DNA of 38,786 bases from Alphaproteobacteria bacterium (GCA_028280675.1 JANQLI010000148.1:1-38786); one strand, 5' to 3'; shown: positions 24,268-33,242, numbered from the stretch's first letter. Program-made: numbers and translations. The notes: a model not told the origin generated them from the letters alone.

Positions 24268-25281
24268 ATGAGTGACGCACTCCTCAAAGGGACGAATATG
24301 CATAAGCCGGTATTTGATTCAAATGAATTCAGGCGCTCGCTTGGAACATTTGCAACTGGTGTGACTATCATTACTGTGCGTAGTCCTGATGGAGAACCTA
24401 TTGGCGTAACGGCGAATAGCTTTAGTTCCGTATCCCTTGATCCCCCTCTTGTTCTTTGGAGTTTAGCCAAAAATGCGAAAAGTCTTCCTGCATTTCAAGC
24501 AGCGGAGTACTTTGCAATTCACATTCTTTCGGCAGAACAAGAAGGCTTATCGAATTTATTCGCCTCGCAGGGGGCAGATAAGTTCGGCAACTTGAACACG
24601 GAGCAGGGTATAGGCGATACACCGTTGCTTGATGGATGCTGCACACGGATGCAATGTAAAGTGGCGCATCAATACGAGGGCGGTGATCATATCATATTTG
24701 TTGGAGAGGTCGTTGATCTCGTTAGCAATGATTTAACGCCACTTGTCTTTCAAGCGGGAAAATATTCTTTAGCAGCTCGTAAAACAGATGATACACCATT
24801 GATAAGTAGCTCATCTTCCGGGTTCGATGAGGATTTTTTTGGCTATTTGTTGTGGCGTGCATACTTCCAATTCCAATCTGAAGTTAACAAGCAAGCGCCA
24901 TTCAGAGGCTTCACCAGTCTTGAGTTTTTGATCCTTGTCACGCTCGCACATAATAATTGGCGAGCTGTCGATACACTGTGCGATATGATAGTGCATGATG
25001 GTGATCATGACTTGGTGGGCCAAGCATTGGAATCCTTAGTTGAAAAGGGCCTTCTTCAGGAGAAGGCCGACAAGAATGGATTTAAACTATGCGGTTTGAG
25101 TGAAACCGGAAACGAAAAAGCACTCGAACTACTCACTATCGCCAAATCAACGGAATCCACATTTTTGGAAAGGCTTGGGCAGAAGGAAAGTGCTGCCCTC
25201 AAGAATTTACTTAAAGGTTTTATCGTTGAGACGGATACGGGGATACCTCACCCTTGGGAGCGCACTGAAGGTGAAGCCTAA
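24268..25281 (+). CDS. Flavin reductase with C-terminal MarR-like regulatory domain (HPAH C1 type)
   Basis: The 337-residue protein has an N-terminal flavin reductase domain (about residues 15-175), with FRRSLGTFATGVTIITV, GVTANSFSSVSLDPPLVLWS and the GGDHIIFVGEVV block. A MarR-like winged-helix region follows (about 190-320). The same fusion is known in C1 of Acinetobacter p-hydroxyphenylacetate hydroxylase, where the C-terminal domain senses the phenolic substrate and releases an autoinhibited reductase. It should supply reduced flavin to the hydroxylase at 20817, only when substrate is present. ATG 24298 is an alternative start with its own AAGGGA site; 24268 is kept because C1 has a similarly long N-terminus. 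Confidence 0.88.
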   Translation: MSDALLKGTNMHKPVFDSNEFRRSLGTFATGVTIITVRSPDGEPIGVTANSFSSVSLDPPLVLWSLAKNAKSLPAFQAAEYFAIHILSAEQEGLSNLFASQGADKFGNLNTEQGIGDTPLLDGCCTRMQCKVAHQYEGGDHIIFVGEVVDLVSNDLTPLVFQAGKYSLAARKTDDTPLISSSSSGFDEDFFGYLLWRAYFQFQSEVNKQAPFRGFTSLEFLILVTLAHNNWRAVDTLCDMIVHDGDHDLVGQALESLVEKGLLQEKADKNGFKLCGLSETGNEKALELLTIAKSTESTFLERLGQKESAALKNLLKGFIVETDTGIPHPWERTEGEA

Positions 25282-25376
25282 GAAGTTTTCAAATATGTGC
25301 ACGCCATACGCAGTTTTCATGGATGCCCATTCACTTTTGAGCTTTTAGCTAAAGAGAAAGAGATTCATTTTCGATT

Positions 25377-25955
25377 ATGGAGGTATTGGTCTTTTTTAAT
25401 TTTCGCAGCCCTTATTGCTATTTAGCGACGCAAACGCTCTTTGATGAGATAGGCAAGCGTGGTGCAAAATTGATATGGAAGCCGCTCGCGGGATGGGATG
25501 GACGATCTCCTAAAGATCGTCCACGGATAAAAGACAAAGTGAGAATCGCACGTCAGGATGTTCAAAGAATTGCAAGAAAAATGGACATTCCTTTTTGCCC
25601 TCCACCGCCTGATACGGATCCGACATTAGCTGCTCTTGGTTCGTTATATGCAGAAAAAAGCGGTCAACTTGCAGCATATGTGAAGGCTGTTATGCAAGCT
25701 GAATGGGCAGAAGGCAAAGATATTGGAGATGAATACGTGCTGATGGAGAGCGTCAAGAAGTCCGATCTTAATGGCGAAGAATTTCTTATAAGTTTGAAAA
25801 ATCGCGATTTAAAGAACCAACTTTCAAAAAACTGGGAGGAAGCGCAGGAGCTGGGCGTGATTGGTGTTCCATCTTTTGTTGTCGAGGATCAGATTTTTTG
25901 GGGACATGATCGCCTCTCCTACTTGCTTGATTATATAGAGGAGAGAGCCGCATAG
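25377..25955 (+). CDS. NahD/DsbA-family isomerase, second copy
   Basis: The 192-residue protein is a 2-hydroxychromene-2-carboxylate isomerase-family member with the active-site serine in FNFRSPYCYL (S11) and the C-terminal LGVIGVPSFVVEDQIFWGHDRL. It is clearly different in sequence from the copy at 10075-10668, so this is not a recent duplication. Its stop codon TAG overlaps the probable ATA start of the ferredoxin gene. Placement within a catechol meta operon is unusual for a NahD enzyme and suggests a glutathione-dependent isomerisation of a ring-fission product. No NahC-type dioxygenase supplying a hydroxychromene is seen in the window. Confidence 0.85.
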   Translation: MEVLVFFNFRSPYCYLATQTLFDEIGKRGAKLIWKPLAGWDGRSPKDRPRIKDKVRIARQDVQRIARKMDIPFCPPPPDTDPTLAALGSLYAEKSGQLAAYVKAVMQAEWAEGKDIGDEYVLMESVKKSDLNGEEFLISLKNRDLKNQLSKNWEEAQELGVIGVPSFVVEDQIFWGHDRLSYLLDYIEERAA

Positions 25956-26266
25956 CGAAGACGGAAACAGATCAGTCTTGGGCATACACCCTTGAGTTTG
26001 AAGACACTGGAATAAGCTTAATGTGTCGTGCGTCGAAATCTGTTCTTGCAGAGCTTGAGAGACAACATTGTCAAACAGTGTCTATTGGTTGCCGTGGGGG
26101 TGGGTGTGGTGTGTGCCGTGTTGAAGTATTGATGGGGAAATATGCGGTTGGGACGATGAGTCGAGCGCAAGTGTCCTTAGAAGAAGAGAGATGTGGCATC
26201 GTATTAGCTTGTCAGCTTTATCCCGAAAGTGATTTGAAGCTTCGGGTGCTTAACCGAAAAAATTAA
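25952..26266 (+). CDS. XylT-type [2Fe-2S] ferredoxin, probable ATA start
   Basis: Read from ATA at 25952, the protein has 104 residues, with plant-type cluster cysteines C47, C52, C55 and C87 (GCRGGGCGVC and LACQ). It resembles XylT/NahT, which re-reduces inactivated catechol 2,3-dioxygenase, and xylE follows 47 bases later. The only in-frame ATG (26021) would remove 23 residues, including the conserved beta-strand YTLEFEDTG, leaving 81. A strong ribosome site AGAGGAGAG (25937-25945) stands 6 bases before the ATA, and the ATA overlaps the previous TAG stop in the style of ATGA overlaps. No ATG, GTG or TTG exists between the upstream in-frame stop at 25928 and 26021. Confidence 0.78.
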   Translation: MAKTETDQSWAYTLEFEDTGISLMCRASKSVLAELERQHCQTVSIGCRGGGCGVCRVEVLMGKYAVGTMSRAQVSLEEERCGIVLACQLYPESDLKLRVLNRKN

Positions 26267-26313
26267 AATTGAGTAGTTATGGAATTTAATCAGGTGAGAG
26301 AGGAAATCGGAAA

Positions 26314-27237
26314 ATGGCAATGACAGGTGTACTGCGTCCAGGTTTCTGCCAATTGCGGGTCTTGGATATGGAAAAATCAATGGTTCACTATCGAGATCGG
26401 ATCGGTCTTGATGAAGTGAGTCAGGAAAAAGATGGTCGTGTGTATTTGAAAGCGCGCGATGAATTTGACCGCCATAGCATTATTTTGCGATCTGCCGATG
26501 AACCGGGTATGGATTGCATGGGTTTTAAAGTGTTAGATGACGAAAGCCTTACCCAGCTTGAAAAGGATCTCACCGCTTTTGGCGTGGATGTCGAGCATAT
26601 TGAGGCAGGTGAGCAGCCCGGTATCGGTCGGCGTATTCGTTTCCAAGCGCCTATGGGGCATATCTTTGATTTTTATGCGGAGATGGAAAAATCGGATAAA
26701 GGCCCAATGGTACAGGACCCGCATGTTTGGGATGAGCAACCCCGCGGTATGCGACCAATCCGTTTTGATCATTGCTTATTGTATGGTGATGAACTGGATG
26801 AAACAGCCGAGATTTTTCAAAAAGTCTTAGGCTTTCAAGTTTCTGAGGTCATTCGCGTTGAAGGGGACGTGATCAATGCATACTTCTTAACATGCAGCAC
26901 GAAGGCGCATGACATTGCTTTGATCCGCTTTCCTGAAAAAGGGAAGTTCCATCATTGCTCCTTTTTATTGGAAGACTGGAATGCCATTGGCAATGCGGCA
27001 GATATAATGACTCGTTACGATATCTCTGTTGATATTGGACCAACACGTCATGGTATTACGCGCGGTAAAACAATCTATTTCTTTGATCCATCGGGAAATC
27101 GCAATGAAGTTTTCTCAGGTGGCTACAACTTCTACCCTGACAATCCTCGCCGTGAATGGTGTGAAGAAGAAGTAGGACGTGCGATTTTCTATTACGAAAA
27201 GCAACTTAATGATCGCTTCATGGGAGTTGTGACCTAA
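26314..27237 (+). CDS. xylE: Catechol 2,3-dioxygenase
   Basis: The 307-residue protein is a type I extradiol dioxygenase of the XylE/NahH group. The Fe(II) ligands fall at the same numbers as in XylE: H153 (FDHCLLYGDE), H214 (KFHHCSF) and E265 (GNRNEVF). The segments GRVYLKA, DEPGMDCMGFKV, RRIRFQAPMGH and STKAHDIAL are nearly those of XylE, as are IGPTRHG and GKTIYFFDPSGNRNEVF. It cleaves catechol or alkylcatechols next to the hydroxyls, giving 2-hydroxymuconate semialdehyde. It follows its reactivating ferredoxin and precedes all lower-pathway genes. GAGAGGAAAT is the ribosome site. Confidence 0.96.
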   Translation: MAMTGVLRPGFCQLRVLDMEKSMVHYRDRIGLDEVSQEKDGRVYLKARDEFDRHSIILRSADEPGMDCMGFKVLDDESLTQLEKDLTAFGVDVEHIEAGEQPGIGRRIRFQAPMGHIFDFYAEMEKSDKGPMVQDPHVWDEQPRGMRPIRFDHCLLYGDELDETAEIFQKVLGFQVSEVIRVEGDVINAYFLTCSTKAHDIALIRFPEKGKFHHCSFLLEDWNAIGNAADIMTRYDISVDIGPTRHGITRGKTIYFFDPSGNRNEVFSGGYNFYPDNPRREWCEEEVGRAIFYYEKQLNDRFMGVVT

Positions 27238-27331
27238 ACAGATATCACTCTGACTATTGATCATTAAGGATAGAAGGAAAATGTGGGGCAGGTATGTGAT
27301 TAAATCCTGATCATCACAAAGTTAGATACAC

Positions 27332-28798
27332 ATGACATCAAGAGAAATATTACATTTTATCGATGGGGCTTATACGGCTGGCTCATCTGGGCGGATGTAT
27401 GAGAATATCAATCCTGTGGATGGGAGTGTGATCTCACATATCTGTGAGGGGGGCCGTGACGATGTTGATCAAGCTGTGAGTGCCGCGCGTCGTGCACTTG
27501 CAGGCCCCTGGCGCGATATGACAGTTCAGCAGCGTTCAGATATTCTTTACCGGGTTGCCGACGGTATCACAGCACGATTTGATGAATTCCTTGAGGCCGA
27601 ATGTCTCGATACGGGTAAGCCTCATTCCTTGGCAAGGTCAATCGATATCCCTCGCGGTGCCGCAAACTTTAAGGTTTTTGCTGATCTTGTGAAAAATGTA
27701 CCTGCAGAATCCTTTGTAATGGATACACCTGATCAACAAGGTGCTGTGAACTATTCGATCCGTACACCCAAAGGGGTGATTGGCGTTATCTCACCATGGA
27801 ATCTGCCGCTTCTACTCATGACATGGAAGGTGGGTCCAGCCTTGGCCTGTGGAAATACGGTTGTTGTAAAGCCTTCCGAGGTAACGCCAACTACGACGGC
27901 ACTGCTTGGTGAGGTGATGAATGAAGCAGGCGTTCCACCCGGTGTGTACAATGTTGTGCATGGGTTTGGAGCGAATTCTGCGGGGGCCTTTTTGACAGAA
28001 CATCCAGATGTTGATGCCATCACATTCACAGGAGAGACATCAACGGGCACAGCGATTATGAAGGCTGCGTCTGAAGGGGTGCGTGATGTATCCTTTGAGC
28101 TGGGTGGGAAGAACCCTGCAATTGTTTTTGCCGATTGTGATCTCGATAAAGCCATTGAAGGAACCATGCGATCTGCTTTTGCAAATTGCGGTCAGGTCTG
28201 TCTCGGTACCGAGCGTGTTTATGTGGAGCGGCCAATCTTTGATGAATTCGTAAAGCGTCTCAAAGAGGGTGCTGAAGGCCTTGTGATCGGTCCACCTGAT
28301 ATGGAAGGGGCTGCGCTTGGTCCACTGGTGAGCCAGGAGCATCAGGATAAAGTTCTCAAATATTATGATCTTGCTGCGTCGTTAGGTGCCCAGATTGTTA
28401 CGGGTGGCGGCGCTCCGAGCATGAACGATGCACTGCAATCGGGATTCTGGGTGGAGCCGACTATTTGGACGGGATTACCCGATGATAGCCCCATCATGAA
28501 AGAAGAAATTTTTGGCCCATGCTGTCATATCACACCATTTGATTCAGAAGATGAAGTTATCGCTTTGGCAAATGATACGGATTATGGGTTGTGCTCGTCC
28601 GTGTGGACGGAAAATCTCTCAAAAGCGAACCGTGTTGCAGCGCAAATTGATTGTGGCATCACATGGGTGAACTCGTGGTTTTTGCGCGATCTTCGGACAC
28701 CTTTTGGTGGCGCAAAACAATCCGGTATCGGTCGCGAAGGTGGTGTTCATAGCTTGGAATTTTACACAGAGCTACGCAATATCTGTGTGAAGCTGTAG
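27332..28798 (+). CDS. dmpC: 2-hydroxymuconate semialdehyde dehydrogenase
   Basis: The 488-residue protein is an NAD-dependent aldehyde dehydrogenase of the DmpC/XylG type. Catalytic residues are N157 (PWNLP), E256 (FELGGK) and C290 (GQVCLGTERVYVE). The C-terminal stretch DCGITWVNSWFLRDLRTPFG and SLEFYTELRNICVKL are diagnostic of this family. It oxidises 2-hydroxymuconate semialdehyde to 2-hydroxymuconate (4-oxalocrotonate branch). It lies 94 bases after xylE and 9 before the hydratase gene. The next enzyme of this branch, 4-oxalocrotonate tautomerase, is not encoded in the window. Confidence 0.95.
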   Translation: MTSREILHFIDGAYTAGSSGRMYENINPVDGSVISHICEGGRDDVDQAVSAARRALAGPWRDMTVQQRSDILYRVADGITARFDEFLEAECLDTGKPHSLARSIDIPRGAANFKVFADLVKNVPAESFVMDTPDQQGAVNYSIRTPKGVIGVISPWNLPLLLMTWKVGPALACGNTVVVKPSEVTPTTTALLGEVMNEAGVPPGVYNVVHGFGANSAGAFLTEHPDVDAITFTGETSTGTAIMKAASEGVRDVSFELGGKNPAIVFADCDLDKAIEGTMRSAFANCGQVCLGTERVYVERPIFDEFVKRLKEGAEGLVIGPPDMEGAALGPLVSQEHQDKVLKYYDLAASLGAQIVTGGGAPSMNDALQSGFWVEPTIWTGLPDDSPIMKEEIFGPCCHITPFDSEDEVIALANDTDYGLCSSVWTENLSKANRVAAQIDCGITWVNSWFLRDLRTPFGGAKQSGIGREGGVHSLEFYTELRNICVKL

Positions 28799-28807
28799 GG
28801 GATTGTG

Positions 28808-29608
28808 ATGAGTACGATTAGTCACGATGATATTGAACGCGCCGCTTCTCAATTGAGGCAGGCGCACGAAAGTGGCGTTCCATGCGCGCCGCTCAATCAA
28901 TTCATTCCAGCAACGGATATTGAGGCCGGTTACGCCATCCAAAATATGAATACAGATTATTGGATTGCAGAAGGACGCAAACTTGTTGGCCGTAAAACAG
29001 GTTTAACCTCTAAAGCCGTACAGAACCAACTGGGAGTTAATCAACCCGATTTTGGAATGCTCTTTTCAGATATGGCGTATGCCGATGGTGAGGATATATC
29101 TCTATCACGGATGCTACAGCCCAAAGTCGAAGGTGAAATAGCATTTATTCTCGGCCAGGATCTCGATAGTGATCATCTGACATTGGCGGATGTGATAAGC
29201 GCTATTGATTATGCAGTTTGTGCCATTGAGATCGTCGATTCGCGTATTGCAGATTGGCAAATCAAGATTATGGATACCGTTGCAGATAATGCGTCATCGG
29301 GTCTTTACGTTTTGGGAAGTGAGCCGCGAAAACTCGGTGAATTTGATCCCCAACTTTGTGGTATGGTGATCGAACATCGAGGTGAGCCAATTTCGACTGG
29401 TGCTGGTGCCGCATGTTTGGGCAATCCGCTACATGCCACACTCTGGCTTGCAAAAATCATGGTTGATGTGAAACGTCCTTTGAAAAAAGGCGATACGGTC
29501 TTATCCGGTGCTCTTGGCCCAATGGTCAGTGTCACAGGCGAGGGCGTGTATGAGCTTCGCATTGATGGTGTGGGGTCTGTTCGCGCTTCTTTTGTTGATG
29601 GGAAATAG
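28808..29608 (+). CDS. dmpE: 2-oxopent-4-enoate hydratase
   Basis: The 266-residue protein belongs to the FAH-related hydratase/decarboxylase family (DmpE/XylJ/MhpD). Family blocks include GRKTGLTSKAVQNQLGVNQPD, LQPKVEGEIAFILG, the CAIEIVDSRIADWQIKI segment with acidic metal ligands, and DNASSGLYVLG. It hydrates 2-oxopent-4-enoate to 4-hydroxy-2-oxopentanoate. The ATG at 28808 is preferred to the adjoining GTG at 28805 because AGGGG sits at proper spacing. The related decarboxylase lies at 31597-32367; in known systems the two proteins form a complex that channels the unstable dienol. Spacing to neighbours is 9-10 bases. Confidence 0.93.
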   Translation: MSTISHDDIERAASQLRQAHESGVPCAPLNQFIPATDIEAGYAIQNMNTDYWIAEGRKLVGRKTGLTSKAVQNQLGVNQPDFGMLFSDMAYADGEDISLSRMLQPKVEGEIAFILGQDLDSDHLTLADVISAIDYAVCAIEIVDSRIADWQIKIMDTVADNASSGLYVLGSEPRKLGEFDPQLCGMVIEHRGEPISTGAGAACLGNPLHATLWLAKIMVDVKRPLKKGDTVLSGALGPMVSVTGEGVYELRIDGVGSVRASFVDGK

Positions 29609-29618
29609 GTAATCGATA

Positions 29619-30557
29619 ATGTCTAAAGTGAAATGCGCTGTCATTGGATCGGGGAATATTGGAACTGATCTTATGATTAAAATTATCCGAACCAGTGAAA
29701 GTCTTGAGATGGCTGCCATGGTGGGTATTGATCCGGAGTCGGATGGACTTGCTCGTGCAGAGCGTATGGGCGTTGCTTCAACACATAGAGGTATTGATGG
29801 GTTAGTGGAACTAGACTCCTTTGCCGACATAAAAATCGTTTTTGATGCCACCTCAGCCTACGCACATCAAAATCACAATGATATTTTGCAGGCTCATGGC
29901 AAACAGGTTGTTGACCTAACACCAGCTGCCATTGGGCCGTTCACGGTTCCGGTTGTAAATATGGAGCAGAATCTTTCTGAGCAGAACGTCAATATGGTGA
30001 CATGTGGTGGGCAAGCGACGATTCCTATTGTTGCAGCGGTGAGCCGTGTTGCGAATGTGCCTTATGCAGAAATTGTGGCATCAGTATCTTCAAAATCGGC
30101 GGGGCCAGGGACACGTGCGAATATTGACGAGTTCACACGGACAACGGCCCAAGCGATTGAAAGCATCGGAGGTGCAAAAAAAGGTAAAGCGATTATCATA
30201 TTGAACCCGGCCGAACCACCAATGATTATGCGCGATACAGTGTTTACGCTTTCAGACATTGTAGATGAAAAACTCATCGAAGATTCTATTCATAAAATGG
30301 TGGCGGATGTTCAAGCTTATGTTCCCGGCTATCGTCTTAAACAAGATGTACAATTTGAGCGTTACGGTTCCAATAATCCATTGAAAATCCCTGGTTATGG
30401 TGAGTTTGAAGGTCTTAAGTCGTCCGTCTTTCTTGAGGTCGAGGGTGCAGCGCATTACCTGCCGGCCTATGCTGGGAATCTAGACATCATGACGTCTGCG
30501 GCCCTTGGCACGGCGGAGAAGATTGCAGAGCTAAAATACGGCGCTAAAGCGGCATAG
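29619..30557 (+). CDS. dmpF: Acetaldehyde dehydrogenase (acylating)
   Basis: The 312-residue protein is a DmpF/MhpF/XylQ-type acylating dehydrogenase. The NAD-binding motif GSGNIGTDL is at residues 10-18 and the catalytic cysteine is C129 ([10 protein letters not shown]). It converts acetaldehyde, NAD and CoA to acetyl-CoA. It normally forms a complex with the aldolase encoded 14 bases downstream, passing acetaldehyde through an internal channel. Length and all main blocks match the family. Confidence 0.96.
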   Translation: MSKVKCAVIGSGNIGTDLMIKIIRTSESLEMAAMVGIDPESDGLARAERMGVASTHRGIDGLVELDSFADIKIVFDATSAYAHQNHNDILQAHGKQVVDLTPAAIGPFTVPVVNMEQNLSEQNVNMVTCGGQATIPIVAAVSRVANVPYAEIVASVSSKSAGPGTRANIDEFTRTTAQAIESIGGAKKGKAIIILNPAEPPMIMRDTVFTLSDIVDEKLIEDSIHKMVADVQAYVPGYRLKQDVQFERYGSNNPLKIPGYGEFEGLKSSVFLEVEGAAHYLPAYAGNLDIMTSAALGTAEKIAELKYGAKAA

Positions 30558-30571
30558 GTGGGATCAGTAAG

Positions 30572-31597
30572 ATGTCTAAAAAACTATATATTCAAGATGT
30601 GACGCTACGCGATGGGATGCATGCGATTAAACATCTCTATGGTGTGGATCAAGTACAAGCGATTGCCAAGGCGCTTGATGATGCGGGCGTGGATGCGATT
30701 GAAGTTGCCCATGGGGATGGTCTTTCCGGCACAAGTTTTAATTATGGATTCGGGACTCATACGGATTGGGAATGGTTGGAAGCTGCTGCTGATGTTCTGA
30801 ACAATGCTGTTCTCACCACACTTATCTTACCCGGTATTGCGACAGTGGAGGAACTTAAGCGTGCTTATGACCTCGGCGTGCGGTCTGTGCGTGTTGCGAC
30901 CCATTGCACAGAAGCTGATGTATCAAAACAGCATATCCAGATGGCACGTGAGATCGGGATGGATACCATTGGCTTCCTCATGATGAGTCACATGAATGAG
31001 CCCCAAAAGCTTGCGGAACAAGCAAAGCTGATGGAATCTTATGGGGCGCAATGTGTGTATGTTGTCGATTCGGGTGGTGCTTTGAACATGGATGATGTCC
31101 GAGATCGTCTTAAGGCGTTTGATGAGGTCTTAGACCCAAAGACAGAGCGTGGCATTCATGCCCATCAAAATTTATCGCTTGGTGTCGCAAATTCCATCGT
31201 GGCTGTGCAAAATGGTGTGCGGCGTGTTGATGCTTCTCTGGCAGGCATGGGTGCCGGTGCCGGAAATGCACCCTTGGAAGCCTTTATTGCATGTGCAAAC
31301 CGCTTGGGATGGGAGCATAATTGCGATCTATTCAAACTGATGGACGCGGCGGAGGATTTGGTCCGTCCCATACAAGACCGACCTGTGCGTGTTGATCGAG
31401 AAACATTAAGTCTTGGTTATGCAGGCGTTTATTCGAGCTTTCTGCGTCATGCAGAAACTGCTGCCGAAACTTATGGCTTGGATGTGCGTGAGATTCTTGT
31501 CGAGCTCGGTGCACGTAAAATGGTCGGCGGGCAAGAGGATATGATTGTGGATGTGGCGTTGGATATCTTGAAAGACCGTGAGGGGACGAGTGTATAA
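30572..31597 (+). CDS. dmpG: 4-hydroxy-2-oxovalerate aldolase
   Basis: The 341-residue protein is a DmpG/XylK/BphI-type metal-dependent class II pyruvate aldolase. The active-site signature [11 protein letters not shown] includes R13, D14 and H17. The metal histidines are in GIHAHQN near residue 192. [14 protein letters not shown] and the C-terminal [21 protein letters not shown] are standard. It cleaves 4-hydroxy-2-oxovalerate to pyruvate and acetaldehyde, which passes to the preceding enzyme. Its stop overlaps the next start by one base (TAATG). Confidence 0.96.
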   Translation: MSKKLYIQDVTLRDGMHAIKHLYGVDQVQAIAKALDDAGVDAIEVAHGDGLSGTSFNYGFGTHTDWEWLEAAADVLNNAVLTTLILPGIATVEELKRAYDLGVRSVRVATHCTEADVSKQHIQMAREIGMDTIGFLMMSHMNEPQKLAEQAKLMESYGAQCVYVVDSGGALNMDDVRDRLKAFDEVLDPKTERGIHAHQNLSLGVANSIVAVQNGVRRVDASLAGMGAGAGNAPLEAFIACANRLGWEHNCDLFKLMDAAEDLVRPIQDRPVRVDRETLSLGYAGVYSSFLRHAETAAETYGLDVREILVELGARKMVGGQEDMIVDVALDILKDREGTSV

Positions 31598-32367
31598 TGA
31601 CCGATATTCCACATATTGCAGAAATCGTTGATACTGCCGCTCACGATGCAACAGAAATCTCCCAGCTTTCATTAAGTGGTTACGACCTGACTCCGCAACA
31701 AGCCTATGACGTGCAGGCAGAATCCATAGATCGGCGTATGAAGCGAGGCGAGACTCTGATCGGTGTGAAGATGGGCATGACCTCACGTGCCAAAATGATT
31801 CAAATGGGTCTTGATGAGATGATGTGGGGGCGTCTTACGGATAAGATGCTTGTTGAGGATGGTGGAGAGATTGATCTCAAAGATTATGTCCACCCACGTG
31901 TTGAACCAGAAATTGCATTCCTGATGAAACAGGATTTATCGGGGAAGGTGAGTCCTCTACAGGCAGTGGAAGCCGTCAGCGCCATTGCTCCTGCTATAGA
32001 AATTATCGATAGCCGCTATAAAGATTTTAAGTTTAATGTCCCGGATGTTATCGCTGACAACACTTCCTCATCAAGTCTCGTGGTTGGCCCGTGGGCAAAG
32101 CCAGATATCAATATTGCAAATCTCGGTATGGTTATGGAGTTTGATGGTAAGGCTGTGGAGATAGGGTCATCCGCCGCTATACTCGGTCATCCAGCGCGAG
32201 CGCTTGCAGGGGCATCGCGATTAGTTGCTGAGCAAGGATTATCATTAAAGGCCGGTTGGATTGTTATGGCAGGTGGTGCAACGGCTGCTGTTGCTTTGAA
32301 GCCTGGTGTCCAGGTGCGCTTGAGTGTGGCTCAGCTCGGGCGCGTGAATTTTTCAGTTCTTCCTTAA
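31597..32367 (+). CDS. dmpH: 2-oxo-3-hexenedioate (4-oxalocrotonate) decarboxylase
   Basis: The 256-residue protein is the DmpH/XylI decarboxylase, homologous to the hydratase at 28808. Visible blocks are GETLIGVKMGMTSRAKMIQMG, VHPRVEPEIAFLM, the AIEIIDSRYKDFKF acidic metal site and DNTSSSSLVVGPW. It decarboxylates 2-oxo-3-hexenedioate to 2-oxopent-4-enoate in the dehydrogenase branch of the meta pathway. It is the last gene of the twelve-gene operon; 48 bases separate it from the convergent GntR gene. A small TATCTA/TAGATA hairpin there lacks a clear T tract. Confidence 0.93.
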   Translation: MTDIPHIAEIVDTAAHDATEISQLSLSGYDLTPQQAYDVQAESIDRRMKRGETLIGVKMGMTSRAKMIQMGLDEMMWGRLTDKMLVEDGGEIDLKDYVHPRVEPEIAFLMKQDLSGKVSPLQAVEAVSAIAPAIEIIDSRYKDFKFNVPDVIADNTSSSSLVVGPWAKPDINIANLGMVMEFDGKAVEIGSSAAILGHPARALAGASRLVAEQGLSLKAGWIVMAGGATAAVALKPGVQVRLSVAQLGRVNFSVLP

Positions 32368-32415
32368 TTATCTACTTCATAGATAGCTGTTTAGTATTTC
32401 ACAGTAGGTGGTGAA

Positions 32416-33123
32416 CTAGAGCGTTCCTGTCCGGAATGGTTTGTTGCAAACATGTGTTGCCATTATTCTTTCCGCTCTCGCTGAGTCGCGGTGAGAAATA
32501 ATATCCACGATTTGATCACGTTCTTTATTTGCCTCAGCGATGTTGGCATTAATTTTGGCGGATTGCCCGTTGAACAATAAGAACTCGGACATATGCCATT
32601 GATCGGCTACGCGCTTTGCAATCATCGGGCTACGAGCCATCGAACGTATCAAGCCGTAGAATTCAGAAAGAAGACTTAGAAAATTCTCAGACAATGCTTC
32701 ATCGATCTTTGGAGACGCATGATGGATTTTTTTTGATAGGTCAATTAGAAGCTGAATCTCGTTTTCATCATGCCGTTCGGCAGCTAAGCGAGCCATAAAG
32801 CCTTCTGCTTTGCCAAAAAGACGGAAGAAATCTTCAATCTCTATTCTTGTTGGTGAGATCACTTTCGAGCCAACTTGCGGCGTAATAATCAGATAACCAG
32901 CACTTCGCAAGTGACTCAAGGCCGCTGAGACTGGCGCACGACTTGTTTTGAACTCTTGCGCTAAGTGCAAAGAAGAAATGGGCTCGCCGAATAAGTAAAC
33001 CCCTCGTGCGAGTCTGTGTTCTAATACATCACAAATATATCCAGCTTTACCACCAAGTTTAGAATTGCGATTCTCAGAACGAACACTCCCTCGGTTGGTA
33101 TAAGATTGATCCTGTTGTCTCAT
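32416..33123 (-). CDS. GntR-family transcriptional regulator (FadR/FCD type), paralog 1
   Basis: The 235-residue protein has an N-terminal winged helix-turn-helix (about residues 24-92) with the GntR signature SRAPVSAALSHLRSAGYLIITPQVG. An all-helical effector domain of FCD type follows (about 95-230), with FFRLFGKAEGFMARLAAERH and the terminal THVCNKPF. It is clearly paralogous to the protein of 36814-37551: the segments LGGKAGYIC, LRSAG, ITPQVG, LFGKAEGFMA, IRSMARSPM and MSEFLLFNG are shared. Such regulators usually repress catabolic genes until an acid or CoA-thioester binds. It lies downstream of, and convergent with, the meta operon. It is a candidate reader of the shared CTAG motif. No motif copy was seen before its own start. 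Confidence 0.92.
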   Translation of the reverse strand: MRQQDQSYTNRGSVRSENRNSKLGGKAGYICDVLEHRLARGVYLFGEPISSLHLAQEFKTSRAPVSAALSHLRSAGYLIITPQVGSKVISPTRIEIEDFFRLFGKAEGFMARLAAERHDENEIQLLIDLSKKIHHASPKIDEALSENFLSLLSEFYGLIRSMARSPMIAKRVADQWHMSEFLLFNGQSAKINANIAEANKERDQIVDIISHRDSARAERIMATHVCNKPFRTGTL

Positions 33124-33242
33124 CTTGAAAGAATTGGTTTGAGTTATGTACTATAAAACTGCATTAGTTGTCAGAGGAATATGGTAAAGTGCTGCAAAGA
33201 GAATCATGCACTTCTATAACCTTACAATTCATTTATTCCCGC

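Noticed and set aside
26021-26266. 81-codon ferredoxin starting at ATG 26021
   Set aside because: This start deletes the conserved N-terminal strand; the ATA at 25952 fits length, ribosome site and overlap better.
27751-28167. 138-codon antisense open frame
   Set aside because: It is wholly inside the dmpC gene, whose catalytic motifs are intact, and has Ser/Pro/Thr-rich shadow-like content.
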